Assembly: GCF_001659605.2 (NCBI RefSeq)
Contig: NC_035176.2
Span: 32,978,716-33,042,715, forward strand
Direction: 5' to 3'
From: Manihot esculenta
Taxonomy: Eukaryota; Streptophyta; Magnoliopsida; Malpighiales; Euphorbiaceae
Length of the DNA: 64,000 nt
Shown here piece by piece: positions 57,512 through 64,000 of the stretch. Positions within the stretch are counted from its first letter, which is position 1. Every line of letters starts with the position of its first letter. The position numbers and the translations under genes were made by a program. The notes beneath the pieces are model-generated. The model worked only from the letters and a program-made list of their open reading frames with translations. It searched no databases and had not been told where the DNA came from.

Positions 57512-58863
57512 ATGGACTCCACTTTGGTTAACACTTCCCTTCACCTCAACATCAATCCTTTCTTCAAGAATGTCCAAGAATCTATTCCGGTGAGTTTTGC
57601 TCGTCTTTGATGTTCAGATATTCTTTTGTTTCTTGTCTTTCTTGATGAATTTTCATTTATGCTCAAGTTATGTTTTTTTTCTTGTATATGCTTTTGAATC
57701 AGAAGAAAGAATCGGAACAAGGAAAATTTGTTGATGGGTTTGAAACGAAACTAAATGTTAAGGAAGAGGTTAGCTTCCATTTTTGAATTTGTTTACTTCC
57801 TTGGAATTCCCAAAACCAAGAACTAAATCAGAAACTGCTGTTTTATATGAACAGACAACTAGCTTTTTGGTTGAAGAGTTGACGAGGATAAGCACCGAGA
57901 ACAAGAAGCTAACAGAAATGCTTACTGTTCTCTGCGAAAATTACAACGCTTTGCAAAATCATTTGGTTGATTTGATGAGCAACAACTCTCAGAAAGAGCT
58001 CGCTTCATCTAAGAAGAGAAAGGCTGAGAGCCAAGATTATATTAATATGATTGGAATCAATAATGGAACTACAGAAAGCAGCTCTAGTGATGAATTAGAT
58101 TCAACAACAAAGCCAAAGGAAAGCATCCAAACAAAGATTTCAAGAGTTCTTTTTCGGACTGATCCATCAGATTCCAGCCTTGTATGTGTGATTCATTTTT
58201 CAGCAATTCGCATTAATTCTTTTTCTTCTTATTTGCCAGTATTAATAAGATTAAACTTGGGCTGCCTTACGCATCAGGTTGTGAAGGATGGATATCAATG
58301 GAGGAAATATGGCCAAAAGGTTACAAGAGATAACCCTTCTCCTAGAGCTTACTTCAAGTGCTCATTTGCTCCAAGCTGCCCTGTCAAGAAGAAGGTATAA
58401 TTAACAATTCATCACAGCAAAACGATTGCTTAAATACTTAGTAGACAGGAAGATTTTGAGCTTCTTATAAATGGGAATTTTCATTTTTGGTATTCAGGTC
58501 CAAAAAAGTGCAGAAGATCCTTCAATTTTGGTGGCAACTTATGAAGGAGAGCACAACCACTTGCACCTTTCAAAGCCACAATTTTCTTTAGGCTCGAGCC
58601 AACACAGTTCAAGTATAGCAGGTCCAGTTCCCACTGCGAGCCCTGCTACTACTGTAATTCTTGACCTGATGAAACCTGGAATGCTGCAGGAGAATGCTAA
58701 AAAGGCAGTAAAAGAAACTGAAGCTCAAGATGTTGGGCAGATTTTAGTCCAACAAATGGCTTCTTCCTTGACAAGAGATCCGAATTTTACAGCAGCACTT
58801 GCAGCTGCTTTCTCAGGAAGATCATTGATCAACCAGACCCGGATAGAGAAATGGTTAAATTAG
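57512..58863 (+). CDS. WRKY40: WRKY40-like group IIa WRKY transcription factor, 5 exons
   Basis: Exons are 57512-57589, 57703-57768, 57855-58181, 58278-58394 and 58498-58863, all joined in phase 0 for 317 aa. This is a nuclear transcription factor binding W-boxes in defence and ABA responses. The N terminus has an EAR-like LHLNI. A leucine-zipper/coiled coil follows ([22 protein letters not shown]), then a basic KKRK nuclear signal. The WRKY domain has WRKYGQK and the zinc finger C-x5-C-x23-H-x-H (CSFAPSC ... HNH). The intron inside the zinc finger, after VKKK, is the V-type position typical of groups IIa/IIb. The tail [19 protein letters not shown] is a group IIa signature shared with WRKY18/40/60. 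I name it WRKY40 by overall resemblance; WRKY18 or WRKY60 relationship is not excluded. Confidence 0.93.
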
Positions 58864-59640
58864 AAGTAGTATCATGAAGAGTGCGAGATTATTCTGTTCT
58901 TTTTGTGTTAAATTAATTAGAGATGATTGATGTATATAGAAGTTTTTTTTAAAAAAAAAAAAAGTTTGTAGACGATGTTTATTTGATTCATTTGCAATGA
59001 AGAAAGAAACGCAATTAGGTCCTTAAAGATTTTAATTTATTCTTTTTAAAAGCAATATTTTAAATATCGTTGAAAAATTAGTTTAATTATTTTAAAATTA
59101 TTAGTAAGTAACTATCAATGGGTGGTTATTATTAACATCTATTCAGGCGTATTAAAACAAAAAATTTTATTTTAAAAATTATTAATTATCAAATAAATTG
59201 ATTTTTAAATTTTTTTGAAAAATGTGGAATTTGGTAGGAGTAGGCGAGAGTAGATCATCCATACACGTGGTAGCCGTATTTCTTGACTGTAAGCACCTAC
59301 TTTTAGAAGAATTATACTTTTAAATATATTTATTTTACTCTAATAAAATTTGAATGTAACTATTGAGCTAGTGGATCATGGGCAAGTATTGGATAATAAT
59401 ACTCAAGTGAAGGACCCAGTTGACAAATAATTTTGCTTCGTGCTTTTTTTTTTTTTTTTTTTTTTTTTCCTTTCACACAGGTTGACCAGTCCCCCTTCTA
59501 TTGTAATTTTAAACTTTTAGTGGATATATGTTGAATATAAATTTATTTTTAATAGACTATCACATTTATTTTTTTGCAATGTTAATAAAAAATTATTTAT
59601 TTTCTACTTTTTAACAGCATTTTTAAGTAATGAATATCGA
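58864..59640. other. 3' flank of the first WRKY gene
   Basis: Likely 3' UTR for the first 100-150 bp, then AT-rich DNA with a long poly-T run at about 59442-59468. No gene seen. Confidence 0.5.
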
Positions 59641-60095
59641 CGCTGGAGCGTTGTGGCGTCTCAGATCATGGCTAACGCAGACTGAAAATACAATGGCATC
59701 GGTTATGTTCCCCTCTAATTTTTAGTTTGGTCTTGTATCTCAGTTGTCCTCCCTGTAAAGACAGTTTTCTGGGTTTGCTTTTGTTTGCGCCTCCCTTGCT
59801 TTTGTTTGATGCTGTATGGGTTCTGATTTTGCATTTTTTGATGGTGCGTGGTTTCTGCATCTCTTTGTTGCTGCTGCGTTCCAGTTTTGTCTTGTCGGTG
59901 CAGACGGTGGAGAGTTGGCGGTGCGCAATATTACTCGATTTCCAGCTGATTACTGGGTGGACTTATTTTTTGGACCGACATATGCTGCGCTACTGGGATT
60001 ATGTTTTGGGGGAGCTTTCTGTTTGTTTTCACTCAGTGCTCCAACCCGTTAGATCTTGCTTAAATAAAATTTATATTTGCATTGGTAAAAAAAAA
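59641..60095 (+). mobile_element. Possible 5'-truncated LINE 3' end or processed retrocopy
   Basis: A G/T-rich island stands out from its AT-rich surroundings. It ends with AAATAAAATTTATATTTGCATTGG followed by a short poly-A (60087-60095), as expected for the 3' end of a non-LTR retrotransposon. The frame at 59727-60107 has no domain I recognise. I found no clear target duplication, so the assignment is weak. Confidence 0.35.
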
Positions 60096-62083
60096 GGTGT
60101 AAAATAAAAAATTAATTAATTAAAATTTTCATTAATTTTTAGTAAAGTTTAAATTAATATCTAAAATTTTTAAAATTCATTATTCTCCAAATGGTCAAGA
60201 TTGCATGATGCATAATATATACATGTAAGTACCGAGTTTTTTTATAACAATGAAGGCGTTATTGTCACCTTTAGAGATTAAAAAAGAAAATGTTAATAAA
60301 GTGACACGTGGCAGATAAGAAGAGAATAGGGAGGTTCCGTGCACGGATTGGGGATGTTAACATTACCATTGACTCCATCTTTTAAAAATTGACTTCTGCG
60401 GTACCCCACCTCTCTTTCATATATCGCTATCTGATTTTTTTTCAAAAAAAAAAAAATTTAATTATATTTTCTTAATTTTTTTTGACATTCAATATATTAA
60501 AATACAAAACTATAAATCACATCGTCAAAAGAAAAAAATAAAATAAAAAATATTAAATAGACAGTAATATATATTAATTTATTTTGAAATATATAATAAA
60601 TACTAAAAGATATAAAATAAATTACATGTTGCGCATTTATTATTTAAATTTATTTATATAAATATATAAAAATAATCGAATTTAAGTAATTCAATTTTTA
60701 TATTTGCAAATCCATAGTCTATTTGTTTTAATGAATTTTCAGTCATGGATAGATTTATTATTATTTTTTATTTGTTCTAACTTTATTCTAAAATGACAAT
60801 TTATTTATATTGAAAAAAATTAAATAATTTCTTCAATACGACTATAGAGTGTACTAAGAAATGCAGTATGAAATTTAAATATATTTTCTTAATTTATGAT
60901 AAAATAATTATAGATATTTTTATGGAATAAAGAATAATATTAAATACATTAGTTTGTGAATAAAAAATAATGTTGTTGCCATATATTATTTTTCATTAAT
61001 TATTTAATAATAAAAATAATTTTTTATGTTCTCTCAGTTAATTAATTATATATAAGTTTAATCTTGTCACATGAAAATTACTTTCTAAAAAACTAATTTC
61101 AAAATAATAAATTAAACATTCATTTGTTTAATAATAATAATAAAAAATTAGCCAGCAAATGTTAGGTAGAAATTGTCCAAATATGCATATATATGTAGGA
61201 ACTTATAGGCTATCCACACGCAACAAACTTCATTAGGGACCATATATGCAGCATTGCCCTGTTGAAAATTAAAATGTTAAAAATTTTATATTTACATAAT
61301 TTAATTTATTTTTTTTAATTTTCTTTATTGAATTAACGAAAAAAGACTCTCAAAGAATTTTGAATTAAATATAAAAATCCATCCATATTAAACTTACTTT
61401 CAATTAAAATAATAACTTTCAACCCCTTGAATATTTATAAATATATTGAAAAATTAAGGAAGCTTAACGAGAGAACTTAATTAATTAATTATGGGTAAAA
61501 AAAGACTAGATTTTTTTTTTTGAAGGAAGAAAAAGGAGACTCGTGAGGCTAAGATGTTTGGTGTCCAGACCATGAAGTACGTTGGACCCATGACAAAGAA
61601 AGCAAAATAAATAAATAAAAGACACAAACAACAACTATAGATAAAAGTTTTCTTGCATCATGTGCTTGATGTCATGAAGCTTAGGTCACATATATTTTCT
61701 TTTTTCATGTCAATTTAAATATATAAATATCATGAACTAATCCTCTCTTTCTAACAAAGTTTCCTGTTAAGAACTAAGACCAAGTTCATGACTTTCTGCC
61801 TAAATTGAACTCACAGAAACACCCAAGACCAAGAGAAGCAAGCAGCAGCAGCCACCAGTTTCTGGTCATCCATGATCCATCATCCCCTTTAATCAAAATA
61901 TACTACTAATATATACAGCTGGGTTGGATTTGGTGGTGGCTGCGTCACCAAACACACCTTAAATTTCTAACTACTTGCATCAGAATATTCCGGTGCTTCT
62001 CTCTCACGCGCTTCTTCTCTGATAACATCTTTGGCTATTAATCTCCTACCCATAATTCAAAAACCCTTTTAAAACCCTTTATC
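60096..62083. other. Intergenic and promoter region of the second WRKY gene
   Basis: AT-rich. Near 60304-60312 is ACACGTGGC, an ABRE/G-box, followed by two TTGACT W-boxes at 60369-60374 and 60389-60394. These lie about 1.7 kb before the second WRKY start, so their target is uncertain. A TATATA occurs near 61908. No gene seen. Confidence 0.45.
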
Positions 62084-63276
62084 ATGGATGCTCACTTCTC
62101 TTGCGAAGTTAAGGTAACTTATCCTTCTCTCTTTCCTCTTTTTCTTGGTCTGCATAAGCATACACTCATTAGCTAGGGCTTGAAATTAATTTAATGGAGA
62201 TTAACTGAGATTGGTTCTACCATTAATGAGATGTTCATTTCTTCGTTTCTGATATGATTTTTGTTCAGGCGGAAGCTCTCCAAGAGAAGTTGGAACGTAG
62301 CCGAAAAGAGAATGAAGCTCTTAGGGTTATGCTTGAAGTTATGAGCAGTAAGCTCAGTGTTCTTCAATCTCGAGTTCAAGAAAAAAAATTTAAGGTTCAT
62401 GAAATGGGTAGAAACTCACCGTTTAGTGGTAGTGGTGCTTCATATAATGAGGTCTATGATCCCATCAAGAAGCAAAGGATTGAGATTCCCATGGCTAAGC
62501 CTTCGCAATTCTTTTTCAGAACTGACCCCAAAGACAAAAGCCCAGTAAGTATATTGATGATGTTCATGTTTGTGTGTTGTTTTTGTTAATTCTACTACTT
62601 ATTATGGGAAAAAAAAACTGTGAAATTTAGATCGTAAAGGATGGATATCAATGGAGAAAGTATGGCCAAAAGGTTACTAAAGATAATCCAGCACCTAGAG
62701 CTTACTTCAGATGTTCCATGGCTCCAGGTTGCCCCGTCAAAAAGAAGGTATTCAGTATTTATTGGCGATCTTTGTATATATGTTTGAAAAACACATGAAA
62801 TATTAAATTATATAGAAGCATCAAAGTGAAGTACATCAGAAATGAATGAAGAAAGATTGAGACTTTGCTAGAATATGGACACACATGATTCGAAGATCGC
62901 TTAATAAAAAAGACGGTAACTGTGTTGATTTCTTGAGTTTCAGGTTCAAAGATGCGCGGAGGATAAATCATTTCTGGTTGCAACTTATGAAGGAGAACAC
63001 AACCATGATCCAAATGGTTCACCTGGACACATATTGTATTCATCACCAGAAAGCTCTAGAAGTAGCATTTCTTGTCCAGTCATAAGCAACCCTTTTGAAC
63101 CAGGTGTAGCCCTTGATCTTACCCTCTCAAGTGCCGTAGACGACAAGGAAAAGCCTTCCCATAACAGTAACTCTAAGGTTGAAGAGTACGTGGCATCCCT
63201 GACTAAAGATCCCAGTTTCACTGTTGCTCTGGCAGCAGCTGTAGCTCGCTCTTTATCTACACCAGGAGTTCTGTGA
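62084..63276 (+). CDS. Second group IIa-like WRKY transcription factor, 4 exons
   Basis: Exons are 62084-62113, 62269-62544, 62631-62747 and 62944-63276, all phase 0, for 251 aa. The first exon encodes only [11 protein letters not shown] leucine-zipper stretch follows ([29 protein letters not shown]), then a KKQR basic patch. The WRKY domain has WRKYGQK and C-x5-C-x23-H-x-H (CSMAPGC ... HNH). The tail [24 protein letters not shown] resembles the first gene's C terminus. The exon carrying the first half of the WRKY domain is 117 nt in both genes and splits the zinc finger at the same place. It is shorter than WRKY40-type proteins at the N terminus and has no EAR-like motif there. Confidence 0.92.
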
Positions 63277-63721
63277 ACTTCTCCGCTTTAAATGTAGTGC
63301 GATTTTGATAATTGATTAGTCTTTTATTAGTTCCTAGATTTGCTTATGCTTCTACTGCATATGTCATGAATGATGAATCCATTCCTCCACAATGGAATTA
63401 GTAGTTCAAAAAATTGCTAAAAGTTACTGCCTAAGAAGATATATAAAAGGATTGGCTTAACTGTGCTTGCTTTTCTTTTGTTTCATTGTATTCACAAAGA
63501 TGAGCAATGAAAAGTGCATTTTGAAGAGAGCTCCCCGATGTGTAGCTCATCAATTGAATGATATAAAAAAATGGGTTTTTTTTTTTATCGATGTGCGAAG
63601 AAGAACAAATGCATAAAGTAAATAGCGAAGAGAAAATAGAAGCCTTTCACAGAATGTAGATGTAAAGGAAATTTACACAGCTTTTGGACAATTAGCAATT
63701 CACAATGCAAGGAAGTGAAAC

Positions 63722-63753
<32 letters not shown>

Positions 63754-64000
63754 CATAATGAAATTACACTCTAGATGCTAATATTGATCGACTAGATTTG
63801 AACATTTACATCACTAAACACAAAATATACAGAAGAAATAATACATCCTTTTAACCACATATAGCCCTCCTACATATAAATTATGCAAAACTAAGGATAA
63901 TACAAATATTTTTTACAATAAAAGTCTTGACATATCTTGCAAGTGGTTCGTTGAACAAAATTTCATTGCACCAACATCTCTGCTCCAAAAGGAATAGAGT
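63277..64000. other. 3' flank of the second WRKY gene
   Basis: Likely 3' UTR at first, then AT-rich DNA. A poly-T run (about 63731-63752) could mark the 3' end of a minus-strand transcript or retrocopy beyond the window, but no coding sequence is seen here. Confidence 0.4.

Noticed and set aside
59727..60107. 126-codon ORF as a host gene
   Set aside because: Hydrophobic low-information translation with overlapping frames; the poly-A end suggests a retroposed sequence instead.
1..64000. tRNA or rRNA genes
   Set aside because: I saw only primer-site complements of tRNA-iMet in retrotransposons and no cloverleaf with A and B boxes or rRNA sequence.

Overview
The window is nuclear DNA of a flowering plant, most likely a eudicot. 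Genes have short exons with GT/AG introns and AT-rich intergenic DNA. LTR retrotransposons use a tRNA-iMet-type primer site, and three recognisable host families are present: TAF5, an intronless CIPK kinase and group IIa WRKY factors. The general look fits Malpighiales/Euphorbiaceae, but that is an impression, not a proof.

Layout. 1-598 is the end of an LTR in minus orientation. 2778-9246 (minus) is a complete 19-exon TAF5 gene (TFIID subunit 5); I could join all exons in frame to 670 codons. About 10.7-31.5 kb is a retrotransposon nest at least four levels deep. The two LTRs of an old element (D) enclose a decayed Ty3/gypsy element (C, minus). C's left LTR carries a truncated LTR (E, plus), which in turn holds a complete pol-less element (F, minus, 12815-21672, target duplication GCCTT). 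C's interior also carries a hAT-like DNA transposon (25211-26336) and a solo LTR (26515-28691). 35724-37073 (plus) is an intronless CIPK kinase with two small upstream ORFs. About 38.4-43.4 kb holds a local duplication plus a Tat/Ogre-like gag remnant split by a 1.5-kb solo LTR. 43515-52201 is a long-inverted-repeat DNA transposon (9-bp target duplication) into which a second complete pol-less element (G, 43640-50708, target duplication ACCGC) inserted. About 55.06-56.54 kb is another hAT-like element. 57512-58863 and 62084-63276 (plus) are two related group IIa WRKY genes in tandem.

Most notable. Elements E, F, G, the solo LTR and the 1-598 fragment form one family with 2.2-2.5 kb LTRs. Both LTR promoters and leaders carry clusters of TTCGGCCGCCGAA, a motif containing a GCCGCC core like the GCC-box of AP2/ERF factors. 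F and G both lack pol: gag stops at the point where protease would begin and is followed by a family-conserved non-coding tail. Both have a splice donor in the LTR leader and an acceptor just before the gag ATG. F keeps an intact gag of 457 codons; G keeps only gag fragments.

The host genes are not an obvious functional unit. CIPK and WRKY genes both act in stress signalling, and W-boxes lie upstream of the CIPK and the first WRKY gene, but a regulatory link is inference only.
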